From: Crossaster papposus
Taxonomy: Eukaryota > Echinodermata > Asteroidea > Velatida > Solasteridae
Direction of reading: 5' to 3'
Length of the DNA: 64,000 bases
Assembly: GCA_037893245.1 (NCBI GenBank)
Contig: JBAIAA010000544.1
Span: 620,001-684,000, forward strand
The first letter of the stretch is position 1. Every line of letters starts with the position of its first letter. Of this stretch, positions 1 through 20,299 are shown piece by piece. A model generated the notes under the pieces. That model searched no databases, had not been told where the DNA came from, and saw only the letters and a program-made list of their open reading frames with translations. A program made the position numbers and the translations under genes.

Positions 1-3000
1 ATTCTGCAGAATACTGACAAACGAGGTCATGTCATATGAACATGAAGGGAAATGGAGGCAAGATTGCCTTCTGTGAGAGTGTCCTCATCAGAGTCGTAAA
101 TAATAGCACTTGCACCTGGGAAGTATTGTGCTGTTGACGAAAAAGAGCAATTGCAGAATACCCCGCCACGCAAAAGTAACTCCCTAAAAAAAGTCCTAAA
201 TTAAGCGGATACGGCTGGATAGATTCAGAAGCAAAGAGCCGCAGAGAAGAGATTATCACGAGAGGGCGCGGTTTTTCCCAACAAACAGGGTCGTAAACAC
301 TAGACTCGGTGCCAAGTCGGTAATAGTGGTCCACTCATTTCATTTTTCATTTTTCATTTATTATTTCTCAGGTGAACCAAAACATGACAAAATACAATGC
401 ATAATTAACAAAATACAATACATAGAGTACAGGACGAGACTGGTAACATCCCTGAAGGATTGCACGAACCTAATCACTATCTGGTGGCTCTCCCGTAATG
501 CTATCAGTTAACGACAGTTACAGTTAAACGTACAGTGATCATTTGTACAAGTTGTTGGTTATTTTTCTTTAAAACAATGATAATATCCTTAGAGTACGGA
601 TAACAATTACGTGACTGGTATTTACCAAATACCACTTAGGGAAAACATATGAGGACGAAGTTAATTATGCCCGAAGTCGAATTATCCCAGGTTTTGAATA
701 AAAGTGCCCAAGCTATGAAGAATGCTAGCAGAAACTTCTTGCGGAAGAGTGTCCCAGATGCGAGGGAATTAAACAAACAGAGACTAGCGGAAAAGCATTG
801 ATACGTGCTGATTGGTAGAAAAAATTAACTAAGTTTGTGGTACAAACATTTTGCAGCAAACACAGTGATCATTTGTACAATTTGTACAAGTTGTTGGTTA
901 TTTTTCCTTCAAAACAATGATAAAGTCCTTATACAATTACATGACTGGGCCAGATCTTAAATGTACTTACTGTATATATACGGGGGAGGTTGCGGTTGCC
1001 TCGTACCCAATTTGCAGAGTTCGAAGTTAAATTACCGACTTGGACAATTCGTTTTCAGTTTTGTACACAACCTATGACAATCGCTAGCGAATTCTATGCG
1101 AGCACTCTGATTGGTTTAGATTCCAGAGGGGATAAACATTTATGAGCACTGTATTCTACGCTGCTTCGCGTATTGTACTGGTACCCGGTACCACTGATCT
1201 CAAACTAGATAGGTCGAGCGTACGATAGGATAGCGAGCCGGCCGTGCGTGACGTGTGCCTTCGTCAAGTTCGTGCATGCGTACCGTAGACCGTCGAGAGT
1301 GACACAATTGGCAGCAGCGATGGTGGGTAAAATTGCATTACAATCCTTTGTAAATAATTAAATTTATTATATAAACTCGCAGACTGTACGATCAGTGATT
1401 TATCAGTGTAAAGAAATGTCAGGGCTACGGTTTTAAGTGAGATTTAGAAGAACATTGCTCTAGGCGAAAAAGTTACTTTCATTTTCAGCGAGATTTTTCT
1501 ATATATAATTGTGGTCCTATCTGTTTTTCCTCATGATTCTGGAAGTGTAGAGCCACCTATAGTACTAAATGCACGGTGTAGTCTAGGCCAAGGCTATCAT
1601 GGTGGAAGCATGGTTGAAGGATGTAGACACATATATTTCCAATACGTCAGAACAATTTCACCCATAAATCTTTCTTTAAAACGTAGTCCTGACATTCCTT
1701 ACAGTTAGTGCGCAAATAATATTTCACTCTCTAAAGAAATGACTATGCCAAATAAATTGAGAATTTTGTGTTTCTATAATACTTAATAGCGTCATGTTGC
1801 AACATTCTTTCCTTGGCATTTAATCTATACCTGTATATTTTCTTTCCTTGTACACTACAGCTAATTGGTTTACCCAAGTCCACTTCTTGCTACTAGGATT
1901 TCAGGCTGTACAGCTTTATAAATACGGCTGCACAAGTCACAGGACGAACTGCTCCCATTAATATGACAGAGGGATAACAGGCAGCGAATGTCAAAGCTTA
2001 TTTTGTTTAACCATCAGTAAACTACGGAAGCTTAATTGACCAACTACATTTTCCAAGATAAGCTATTTCCGTGTTCCATATTTCTTAGATGTGCTGTAAA
2101 AATATCGCAGAACTCTGCATCTTGGCATTTCATGTTTCAACAATAAATTAAAAACAAGTCACAAAATTATCTCGGTAACATGGAATTATACATAATATTC
2201 TTTAAGCTTTCGTAGTAATATGTGTTTCATGAAAACTGACAAATCTGGTTAAAATTGTATTGCAATACAGATGTTAAAATGACATGGATTTACCCAGTCA
2301 GTGTTCTCTACAGTCACTGTTTGCAGGGTAGCCCGCCCTGTGTAAATGTTACACTGTTCTGTCATATTTTTATGCCGCCCTGTTGAAATGTTATGCTGGC
2401 CTGTCAAATTTAGTTTTTCAATCACGGTTTTATACAGAAATTGTGGTGTACAAATCTTTAATGTCGTGTTCATATCGCACAAATATCTAGAAACACTGAC
2501 TCATGATTCGAAGTTAAAGCCGTACAGGGTGTCCTATCAAAATTTGGCCAGTGAAGAACGCTGCCAAATGTATCTTTGCATAGTATCAACAATTATTATT
2601 TTAAAATGATATCGCAAGTTTATTTTTTGGTTTTAAATTCATAGAAAGTCGGGGGTTAATTTTTATTTTTTATTATTTTAGTTTTATAACAGTAAACAAT
2701 ACATAATAAGAATATTATTACTATGGCAGTAGTTATTACATGTTATCTGTAGTGTATCAATGCAAAATAAAATTGAATTATTGAATTATATGTTATTATT
2801 TACACGTGTGATTGGTATTTTGAATTGTGATTGATTTCAAGTTTCTCAAGTTCATAGTTTAAGCCATAGAGCTGTATCTTTATTATACAGCTATGGTTTA
2901 AGCTCAAACCACAAAATTTATTTTTTTCTGTCCACTTGTCCAGCAAGAATTGTTGGGACCCTTCCTAAAATATTTATTAAACATTAGGTCGATTCAAAAT

Positions 3001-4028
3001 CTGGACACTGCCTTTAAAACCCCACGAACAAACCAAATAATGTGCCAATTAAATTTTCTTGAAACAGACATTTTCTCTTTTAAATTTTATCATAAAACTG
3101 GCACTTTGTATTGTCTGAATATAAAATTTAATCAACAATTTCAAAAATGTTTTTAATACCAAAAAATATTGTTTTTCCATTTTCTATAGTTTGTGCATAA
3201 GGTTATAATGTGGAATTCTTTCCCCCAAAAAAAACTGAATAAAATGTTGAAGTTGGAAATGTAAAAAACAAATCTTGAAAATACTTGCACTGCATTGCAT
3301 CGTCTCACACGAATGTCTCGTATCTTTTCCCGAAAATAGATCTATTTAACATTCAAACTTGGCGTATACATGTCATTCTTGGGTGTTTTTATGTTTAACT
3401 TAATTTTTCTGATCAAACTGGATTGTTTTTGTGATATTAACTTCGTTTCCTGTGATATTATATTCGTTTTCTCGGTCGTGCGCTATACGAACATGTGTAC
3501 GCCCGCAGTGTTTTTAAACCACCTTTACAGATCTCGTACAACACATGTGGTTAAAAGAGGTGTTCAGCAACTATTTTTTGTTTACGTAGATCATTCTCAT
3601 TACTTCAAGGGTTCGTACTTTGTATTGTGTAACCAAAAAGAAAAGAAAAAAAACTCCATGTCTATGGTGTAACATTACAAAAGTATATAATAGAGCATAC
3701 ACAACTCAAATAAATCAAGTATACCACAATGATACATTTTATTGCAACACGCAATTTGACCTAGCTGAGTGTGTTGGTCGTTAAACATCACCAGATCTAG
3801 AAACATGTTCCCAATGTATTGAGAAGAACTTCCCATGTAACGGAATGGATGAGTCTATATTTGCATAGCAGTGCGCCATTGGATATCACTGCAGAAATTA
3901 TTGCATATGTATTGCGCTGCACGCATATATGAATAACGGTGCGAGAACGTATTGATCAAGTCGTTAGATTATGTCGCAACTTGGCACGTCACTAGTCTTA
4001 AACCAGCCGTGCGGATGGACTTCGACTA
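1..4028. other. Intergenic DNA, no supported gene
   Basis: AT-rich sequence with no convincing exon chain. It contains a diverged direct repeat of about 60 bases (near 532-590 and 862-925, starting with the word AGTGATCATTTGTACAA) and short A/T-rich stretches around 2620-2800. Short open frames here have no recognisable domain. Confidence 0.5.
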
Positions 4029-4600
4029 AAATTCACGGATGAAACACGACTATCTAACGACTTGTCATTAAGTCTACGTAAACACAGTCATATGCTGCCT
4101 TCCAATCGCGTCGTTTTTATCGTGTTCACCGTGAATTTCTCCATGTTCATGAGAGTGGGTTGCATAAGGTTGTTTCACGTTCCGCGGCCATCTTGGATTC
4201 AGCGCAAAAAGAGGTACCCAACTTACCCGGATGATAGCGTGTTTATATGGGTGTTCCCCTCTTCCTACATGTAGTAGGCCTACAGAGGGCGCTCTACTGA
4301 GCATGCGCAACTGGAACGTGAAACAACCTTATTGGTTGCATTACAAACGCTACCCACCAAGACGTACGCGCACACTAGTCGAGTTAGTCGTGCGGTAAGA
4401 ATATTCTTTATCGCGAGCAAGAACTCGAACTAAAATTCACGGATGAAACACGACTATCTAACGACTTGTCATCAAGTCTACGTAAACACAGTCATATGCT
4501 GCGTTCCAATCGCGTCGTTTTTATAGTGTTCACCGTGAATTTCTCCATGTTTACGAGTGGGTTGCATTGGTTGCATTCCAAACGCTACGGGTGCACCGGC
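4029..4600. repeat. Duplicated fragments of a TIR element family
   Basis: A block starting AAAATTCACGGATGAAACA at 4029 recurs almost unchanged at 4431, 402 bases downstream, and runs for about 140 bases. Both copies contain the word CCAATCGCGTCGTTTTTAT, which is also the left terminus of the full-length element at 62065-62404. This is therefore a tandemly duplicated, truncated relative of that element. Confidence 0.7.
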
Positions 4601-5100
4601 CTAATTCAAGTCCCATTTAAAACAGTGTAAAATCAACAATGTTTAGGACCAAGTTTCATGCACACCGACATCACTGGGGTTTATCAAACAACAATCAGAT
4701 TATTGTCTTGGTCTTTATCTTTCCATTTCTTTTCAATTTTTAGTAGGTTAGCCGATTACATTTTTTAATATTCACACCAAAAGAAACTCACCTTCCGAAA
4801 AGTGATACTTCCCGAGCCTGAAAGCAGCCATTTTACAAATGGCATCCCTCCACATTCTAGGGCAATTATAGGACCCATTTTTCAACCGTAATTTTGTCAA
4901 GTCTGCCCTCAGATTGAAGCTCAAAAACCAGGGAGTTGATCCTATGCTATATTTAGGCTACACAATCCCACCATTTCTTTCACCAAACGGCATCCTTTTT
5001 CAAAAGAAATTGTGGGGGCACATTTCATGCAAATGACCTCGCGTAGAAATTCTCCTTTCAATTAGGGTGGTGCACCCCTAGCCTACCCACCAAGACTATA

Positions 5101-5282
5101 CCCAGCACGATATATGGCAGAGGGGTACCCCCCTCTTATCCCTATACTTTATACGCACTCAACACTATTGTAACCTAACCCATCCCCCCTTGAAACCTAA
5201 AAGGAATTCCTGAGATTCCGGGAACACAATGGTCAACACAAAAGAGGGGGGGGGGGGGGGTTTCTCTGCCACATATCGTGCT
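5101..5282. mobile_element. Short TIR element (MITE), CCCAGCACGATATG family
   Basis: Starts CCCAGCACGATATATGGCAG and ends CTGCCACATATCGTG plus a short tail, so its ends are inverted copies. The interior carries a G-run and the word GGAATTCCTGAGATTCCGGG. Other copies in this window are at 54201-54377, 36733-36930 (inverted) and 36032-36584, 27441-28100 and 35608-43236 (interrupted). It has no coding capacity. The left flank of several copies is TATA. Confidence 0.8.
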
Positions 5283-5440
5283 TCATATGACCAAGACGCA
5301 CGCGCAAGGATATTCTTTATCGCGAGCAAGAATTCGTACGTGAACCAACACGCATGCGCGAGTATTTCATTCGTTTATGAAGTCGTAAACATGGAGAAAC
5401 AAATTCCAGTGTATATCGTACACTACATTGAATGAAAACG
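5283..5440. repeat. Fragment of the 62-kb TIR element family
   Basis: Contains ATTCTTTATCGCGAGCAAGA and CGTGAACCAACACGCATGCG in the same order as the full element at 62065-62404. It directly abuts the preceding short TIR element. Confidence 0.6.
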
Positions 5441-5508
5441 ACTCAGCGCGCATGCGGGGGGCGAGTAGCTATTTTAGCTATGCTTGGAATTTTACGGGTT
5501 CATGTGAC

Positions 5509-5625
5509 CCTTGCGTCAAGACCGAGCTGTGAAACAAATCTCGTGATAACCAAAGGCGCCCTCAATAAGCCCGTTGTCGGAGTATCGATGATTGATGAAC
5601 GGCATAACTCGGTCTTGGAGCAATA
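5509..5625. repeat. Short TIR element with GTCAAGACCGAG / CTCGGTCTTGGA ends
   Basis: The ends CAAGACCGAG (5518 on) and CTCGGTCTTGGAGCAA (5609 on) are inverted copies. The interior words GAAACAAATCTCGTG and GCGCCCTCAATAAGCCC recur inverted inside the nested element at 60012-60434, and related ends occur at 39766-39896. Confidence 0.6.
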
Positions 5626-5699
5626 CTACACCTAACCCTGATTCACCGTCAGGGATATGTGTCCTTCATTAATACCATAAACAAACCCACAAGAACATC

Positions 5700-6240
5700 C
5701 GGTGTAGGCACATGCAAACGAATATACACGCATGCACGTCTAAATACTCACAGCGTTGTAAATACCTCCAATCATGGACTCCTCCCCTATTGTCCTATTT
5801 TGTTTGTGTTTTAACTGTGTTTAGCGAGTAAACACCTTTCTTGCTACCAGTTCATACAAAATGTTTAGAAGCTAAACGCACGTGTAACATCAATGTACAA
5901 TATGGCTAAACACTACCCGTCCTCGTGCTAAACATGTTTAGCAGTAAACATGTTTACAAACATAGCAAGAAAGTGTTTAGAAAGGTGTGTACTTGCTAAA
6001 CACAGTTTTCGCATGTATGTAGACTATATTGCCCTCAATAATTGTTCAAAATCTACTATTTGAATGCGTGTAAATGAACGGGTGTGTACAGTGTACCAAC
6101 ATTATACAACGCGCGTTGAGCATGCAGTTAAATAGGAGCATGCGCATACTAGGCCACCCACGAATATTGAGCGGTACGCTCCTAATTCAAAACTTTGAAA
6201 TTATTTAATTAATAACTCACCGTGGGCCGTATTGTTCGTG
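5700..6240. repeat. Dispersed repeat, shared with 15955-16375, containing a small TIR element
   Basis: Words such as TTATACAACGCGCGTTGAGC, GCATGCGCATACT and TTAATTAATAAC occur in the same order at 15955-16375. Embedded at 5817-6004 is a 188-base unit whose ends TGTGTTTAGCGAGTAAACAC and ACTTGCTAAACACA are imperfect inverted copies; it is probably a separate insertion. Confidence 0.6.
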
Positions 6241-6858
6241 CTATTTGTTTTTGCATTATTATTTGGTGCTAAATATTAGTTGTTTTTTTTAAGAAGTGCG
6301 CGTATTTGACCCGACCTTTATCCCTGTACCGGGTAACTACAAGATGAGAAACAGATAAGTATTACAGCTGTCCTGTTCGTATAACGCATTATCTCATCCG
6401 CTTACGTTACACGGCCAACAAAATAAGGTTGGTATGATAAGGTTCTTTTTCAAATATACTTCTAGAACAAGCTCTTGTAAAGATTTGACACTCACCTAAA
6501 GTAATTTATTTAAAGTTTGAAAACCAAAATGTTACTCTTAAAAGAGAAACAGGGCGACCGTTATACTAGGGGTAAAGTACCATGTGAATTGACGTGCTGC
6601 CATTTTGTTTTCCCTGTTATCAAAGACGCTTGGTGGTGCTACACCCCTCCACTCCCGTGCACAAATTGAGTCTCGTTTTGTATGGCTGTCACATGCGCAC
6701 AAATTGAGGCCAATGTCAACATTATAATTTCATCATATAACACCATCATACTGTTGAAGGAGAAATCACGTTTAGAAACAACTTTGTAGTGTTTGTTGAG
6801 TATTTTGTGTCTTCAATAAAATGTTTAGCCAACCAGCGACAGAAAGGTATATAACGTC

Positions 6859-6906
6859 GACTCGGGTTAGCCCCTTGCCACGTCATACTCGGGGCTTACC
6901 CGAGTC
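6859..6906. repeat. GC-rich hairpin
   Basis: GACTCGGGTTAGCCCC pairs with GGGGCTTACCCGAGTC across a 16-base loop, with one mismatched position in the 16-bp stem. No gene lies next to it, so a terminator role is not supported. Confidence 0.7.
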
Positions 6907-7223
6907 AGCCACCACACGAACCCTGCTTATCGTGGAACAGGGGGCGGGTTCGAGTAGCTCACCCGTGTAAGCGTTTGGCAACTTCGGTTCTCCGCGGAGG
7001 TTACACAGCACATCCTAACTTGACATTTTTCGAGATTTGTTAAATTCGATGCCCATTTTTAGGGCGCCGTTCACGGTATAACATTTATTGGAAACATGCG
7101 TACATTCCCCCTAAAACTTTACACAAAAGCTGTCTATATAATTGACTGTTAGAAAGTTACAAGATAATCGTAAAGTTTGCATTTGTTGTCACCATAATAC
7201 ATTGGCCCATCCTCCGGTGGGAA

Positions 7224-7262
7224 TTCCCCCCCCCCCCCCCCCCCTCCCACACCCCCACCGCC
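7224..7262. repeat. Poly(C) tract
   Basis: A run of about 20 C followed by interrupted C/A/T blocks. Similar C or G runs occur near 10522, 12029, 16442, 36066 and 36759. Their length may be unreliable in the assembly. Confidence 0.8.
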
Positions 7263-7674
7263 CCACGTGGTTTACACTATTTCTGTGCCACATCTCTGAG
7301 CTTTGCAAGGAAGAAACCGATGTCATTTAGCTGACCAAATTAACATAACCGCCCCTTCGTTTAGATGATAATAATTGTGTGTTTTTTTATATGATCCGTT
7401 GTATCATTTTATCTGTTCGAAAACCTGCTTACATGGTTGTTTTTTCCCACCATCTTGCAGTCGGCTATTGATAAGGGAACCGTAACTTGAACCCACGGTA
7501 AGCTTATTAGGCCTGTGTCAAACGTCGTGCTTGTGCCGTGTCGAATGCAATTCATTTCGGTGCGACCAAAGCGCGGCAAATTCTACACTTGCGTCAAACA
7601 AACTTCGAATGTAATACATCAAAACTGCCGTACCTAATAATCGCCAATAGAGACGTGCTAACATTCAATTTACC

Positions 7675-7930
7675 ATATTTAGGGAACAGACCAATATTAT
7701 GTCTGCGTGCAAACGCGTTCGAACGCGTTCCTTGCCGTTCTGCATGGGAGGCAATATAAATAAACAATATGCCCGTTCTAACGCGGTAGAACAGGGCAAA
7801 ATATGGCCCCCAGTGGGTCAGGAACATTGTACTGTGCTTTTGTTATGTCAAGTGTGCGTTCCGACGCGTGCGGAACGCAACAGTATAATGTATACATAAT
7901 GTACAGACAGGGTATAAACCAACGATATGG
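7675..7930. repeat. GTTCGAACGCGTTC-rich repeat, inverted relative at 10190-10320
   Basis: Contains AACGCGTTCGAACGCGTTCC, CCCGTTCTAACGCGGTAGAAC and CATATTTAGGGAACAGACC. Matching words appear in inverted order at 10190-10320. No coding potential was recognised. Confidence 0.5.
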
Positions 7931-8145
7931 TACCGGTCATTATTAGGCCTTATTGTTCTTTTACTACTTGAAAATATCGATATTTTTTGGGGGAAAAATC
8001 GGCGCCGATAATTTATATTTTAGATGACCCTTCAAAGAATCAAAGTATCAAAAAGAAATTCGTTTCAGTAGTTTCCATTAAATTAGACAAACGTCAACTG
8101 GTTTTAAGATATAAAGCTCTTATTTCGTTTAAAAGTCGCATTTAT

Positions 8146-8541
8146 TTAAAGGGATTGTATACGTTTGGTATTTACTCCAAAAATTAATGGCAATAAAAAC
8201 TTACTTGGTAAGAAGTACAGCAGCTTTGGATAGTATAATGCATTTTTAGAAACTTTTCACGTCGAAGTACTGCGGTTATGGAAAAAGATATCACTTTTTA
8301 TCCCAAAAAAATTTGAATCTGAGAAGCGTTACTGCAGTGACGTTTCTCAGATTGTGTATTCCAATGCAGATTATTCTTCCTGCGTGGACATAACCGCTCC
8401 AGCTTTTCGGCAATATCTCAAAATCGCTACCACCTTTTGAAATGAAATCTTTACAGGTTAATTGTATGGTATATATCTATAACTATATAGGATTGAAACA
8501 AACAGTGGGTTAAAATTACCAAACGTATACGATCCCTTTAA
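8146..8541. mobile_element. 388-bp MITE with TTAA target duplication
   Basis: Inverted ends AGGGATTGTATACGTTTGGT (from 8150) and the complement of ACCAAACGTATACGATCCCT (to 8537) are flanked on both sides by TTAA (8146-8149, 8538-8541). An internal hairpin around 8316-8353 is built from AATCTGAGAA / TTCTCAGATT. It is non-coding. The TTAA target suggests mobilisation by a Kolobok- or piggyBac-type transposase; the source element is not in the window. Confidence 0.85.
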
Positions 8542-8742
8542 GTTAACGTTAATTTATTATCACATTTTGCCGAGACAGTTAAGTTAGTTGACTATTCTAT
8601 TAGTTATCCCAAGGGCGCGGGTGAAACACGGAGTAATGTGATGCGTCTTTGCCCCATATAGCACGAGGCCGAAAGCCGACGATCTGCAAGCAAACTTGAC
8701 CACCAGTAAAAATAACACCGACGGCGTTGTGCGTGAAACCAG

Positions 8743-9219
8743 ATTGTTATACCACGGCAATAGATTGTGAATTTTTATTGGTCGAGAAGCGTTCACGTGA
8801 CATGCCACAAAAACGCATGTATCCGAGTGTGCCGATGTATATGAGCATGGTATGAGTGATGTACGCCGAGTACGCGTGGTACATGAGTTCATGTACCCCA
8901 CGGGGTACATGAACTTTCTTTTTCCAGGCCGCGGAATTTTTTTTTACACGCTAGCGCATAGCCTGGCCGGCCATTTATGTGATTATACCATTGAAGCGAC
9001 TGATATTAGAGTCTATCAACCATATTAGCTGGTACTACGTAAATTGATGTATGTTCCTGTGCGATGTAAACAGGGAACAGTGAAGTTAGCACTTTCGGCA
9101 ACGACTGACGACCGCCATTGTTGTTTACACCGGCTTTCGTTTATGCTGTTCGTCTGCTTTTTTTCTGTTCCAATTTTGCCTTATTTTCTCCGTAAGAATC
9201 TATTACCGTGGTATAACAA
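8743..9219. mobile_element. MITE-like element with 23-bp inverted ends
   Basis: TTGTTATACCACGG at 8743 and CCGTGGTATAACAA ending at 9219 form inverted termini of about 23 bp with one mismatch. The interior has no recognisable protein. It abuts the long hairpin that follows. Confidence 0.65.
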
Positions 9220-9220
9220 A

Positions 9221-9363
9221 ACAATTGTTGCCTGCTGTGAAATGGTCCATGGCGTTTTGTACACCCTCGGGGGCAAATGGCACCCTCGGCTTCGCCTCGG
9301 GTGCCATTTGCCCCCTCGGGTGTACAAAACGCCATGGACCATGTCACAGCAGGCAACAATTGT
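9221..9363. repeat. 143-bp near-perfect palindrome
   Basis: Arms of about 60 bases (ACAATTGTTGCCTGCTGTGA pairing with the matching complement ending at 9363) differ at one obvious position. The centre is CCCTCGGCTTCGCCTCGGG. Open frames on both strands exist only because of the symmetry. Two other hairpins in the window (44813-44956, 53998-54100) have a similar CTTCGC centre. Confidence 0.85.
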
Positions 9364-10189
9364 ATAATGTACCACGCGCGCATCGATAACAGTTTGTTTG
9401 TCTGTGAAGCAATCCCCAACCCTTGGCATTCTTTTAGGTATTGGAATATTTATATTAATACAATTATTATTTCCTATTGTATTCTTCTGCATGTATTGTT
9501 ATTTACTTGCTTGGCGTGATTAAAATATAGCTGGTCAAGGATTGTTGAAAAATAAGTCTGCAACTTATTTGTTTTTGCTAAAAGTAGGCCTAAGAGTTGT
9601 GATTTATAATTTAAGGTTTGTATACGAAACAAAAAGGTCAATATGAAATCATCTTGGTTTGCAAATTATGTTCAAGTTAACTTTATGTGAAAAGATGTAT
9701 GAATTCGCGTTAGTTTTAAGTTAAGCCTTATCCTGAAATTAAAAAACGCCGAGCTCTCCTGCTTTTCTAATTGCAGGTTAATGTACACGCATTGCTGCTA
9801 TTGGTAAAACGAATTTCTGATGGTTCCTAGGAATTCACAAGTTTGTGCCACGTTCACTATTAACATTCTAAAACAAACACGAAAGGGTAACAAAATCAAG
9901 CAATACATTTCTTCAAACTTTACAAATGCCTCTTCACCATGCTACACCTGCAAATAAAAAGACAACATGTTTAATAATACCGACATTAAGCGCGGACATT
10001 TATAAAGCGCACCTACTCACGATGTTTTTCGCAACGTCCGAGCTCTTTACTGTGAGTCTGAAATAATTATTAACGTGTACTTCGGGTACTTTTTGGTAGA
10101 ACCGTCGTTCAGTCTGTTGAGTGAGTCCCAGTGTTTACCATATGCTACACATGCACCGTGACCGCGCTATTGTATCAGTGTAAACCAGG

Positions 10190-10320
10190 AACGATTTCAG
10201 AACGGGGCCCGTTCGAACGCGGGAGAACGGGCGGATTAAGAACATGGGCCGTTCCTTCCCGTTCGAACGCGTTCGCACTCATAACATAATTTTGGTCTCT
10301 TCCCTAATAGTTAGTTCGCA
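10190..10320. repeat. Inverted relative of the 7675-7930 repeat
   Basis: Carries CCCGTTCGAACGCGGGAGAAC and CGTTCGAACGCGTTCGCACTC-like words, then TCTCTTCCCTAATAG. This is the complement order of the earlier repeat. Confidence 0.5.
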
Positions 10321-11656
10321 TTTTTTTAGAAACCAATATAGAGCCAGTTAAACTGGTTTCCTGACGGTACATTATTTCGACGGTTATAAATTGCTCCGTT
10401 TCATCTTAAGTGGGGTTTGGGAACCAGACTACAAGAACAAGATTGTTTTATTGGTTTGTCCAGCATCTACGAACACAAACCGTTAAGCAAGTCAGTGTAA
10501 TATTATTTGCTATACCAGGGTGCCCCCCCCCCCCCCCCCCCCCACCAAAAAAAAAAAGTAAACGGACAAGCATACTTCCATACCCTGGCATCAAAACTAC
10601 CTATACCAAATGGATAGAGAATCTAGTTTCTATATGAATAATGACACCACGATATCTTTAGCTCTAGATTTGTGAAGGACAGTCAGGTGTCCTTTCGCAT
10701 CGATAAACCGCACATGGCACAGTTTAGTTATTTCTCGGTGCGAACGAACCCCTGATTTCACTTTCAGAACAGGGTCTGGAGTTAAAACTACTATGGCCCA
10801 AATCAAAATATCTTGGTATCATATTTCTTCTAGAAAAATTCTCTATTGATATAGGTATATATAGTTTGTGCCTCAGAAGAGTGGACGTGTATGTTTGTCT
10901 GTTGAGATATGCTTGTCCGGGTTATTTTATTTTGGGCCACCCTGTATAGGGTGGATAAAAAACGAAACCGGAATAGCATTGCTAACAGAAGTAAGGCACA
11001 TGTGAATCAAAGGAAAATGTCCTCTGTTAAGGTTAAAACCCCTTTTTAAAATGACACCCAGATAATGTCATTGCATCACCAATTTTATGAAAGGGTCTAT
11101 TTAGGGAATTGCGCCACTTTCTTTCTTTCCGAACGAAGTTTGAAGGAAGACCATTGTATTAAACTGTACAAATTATATTTGCTGCATTGGCAGGCCTTTA
11201 CACATTGTTAAAAAGTGTTTTTTAACATTGCGCCAGTTGTTTTACTGGTTTTTGTGGGATGTTTCATTGGAAAGCTCATAACAAATGCATTGTTCGAAAA
11301 TTTTAAATTCAATTCGAAAATGTATTTTTCAGGGTACATCCCCGTAAAAGCACGGACGCACCAAATTTAAGAATAAAACTATCGTAGTTAAAATTATACC
11401 CATTTTGTATCAAACGCCAAACGTATTTTCGCATGTGAGTTTTGCAAAAAAGTGTGTATCTAGTTTCTAAGTTTTATCAAAGTTCTGCACTAAACAAATA
11501 ACAACGTGGGCAATTCTTGTTTGTCAAAACACATGTTGCCTTCGCCACTAACGGACGTACGTTTCTCCACCTGTGTTATCTCGTTTGAAAGGAAGTTTAA
11601 CGATAAGTAATCATTGTAATCGTAATTCCATTTTGATTATACAGACTGGAAAACAC
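10321..11656. other. Region upstream of the subtilase gene
   Basis: Holds a C/A homopolymer tract (10522-10558). A diverged segment at about 11115-11290 resembles 15742-15915 in intron 4 of the gene downstream (shared words TTTCCGAACGAA, GCATTGG and AAAAAGTG in order). No exon was recognised. Confidence 0.5.
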
Positions 11657-11689
11657 ATAAATACTCACGAAAACCAGTACGAGTCACTT
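11657..11689 (+). promoter_or_regulatory. Predicted TATA box and initiator of the subtilase gene
   Basis: ATAAATA at 11657-11663 lies 29 bases before the A of an initiator-like TCACTT at 11684-11689, the usual metazoan TATA-Inr spacing. A 5' UTR exon ending at 11709 (donor GTAAGT), an intron to 11814 (acceptor TTTACAG) and the start ATG at 11861 follow. This is inferred from sequence alone. Confidence 0.55.
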
Positions 11690-11860
11690 CAAACCTATCG
11701 TGAAGACTGGTAAGTTTTCCTAGGTTTTACACTTGAATATGTTACCATCATTTTGTGTATCATTTTGTCACGAAAAACGTACCAACTTGTCTAACCATCA
11801 TTTTAACTTTACAGGTGAGCTATCTGTTAGAAGTGTGCATACAAACCCTGCGAGTGAACC

Positions 11861-20194
<8,334 letters not shown>

Positions 20195-20287
20195 CTTCCT
20201 ATCAGCGATGTGACCATGTGATACTCCAACTGACCATGTCATACTCCAAGAATCATTCAACAAGATTTGAGAGGCGTAAGATGCAGA

Positions 20288-20293
20288 AATAAA
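20288..20293 (+). terminator. Poly(A) signal of the subtilase gene
   Basis: AATAAA lies 94 bases after the predicted stop codon at 20192-20194, consistent with a short 3' UTR. Confidence 0.6.
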
Positions 20294-20299
20294 CGGTGG

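Noticed and set aside
27-334. Minus-strand frame and possible terminal exon at the left edge (acceptor near 116, stop at 27-29)
   Set aside because: Only about 27 codons follow the acceptor and no family was recognised; the longer frame crosses the acceptor-like site.
667-801. Short plus-strand frame of 44 codons starting ATGCCCGAAGTC
   Set aside because: Composition is protein-like, but there is no domain, no splice partner and no promoter evidence.
9044-9519. Several overlapping frames on both strands near 9.0-9.5 kb
   Set aside because: They mirror one another because of the 143-bp palindrome; composition is not protein-like.
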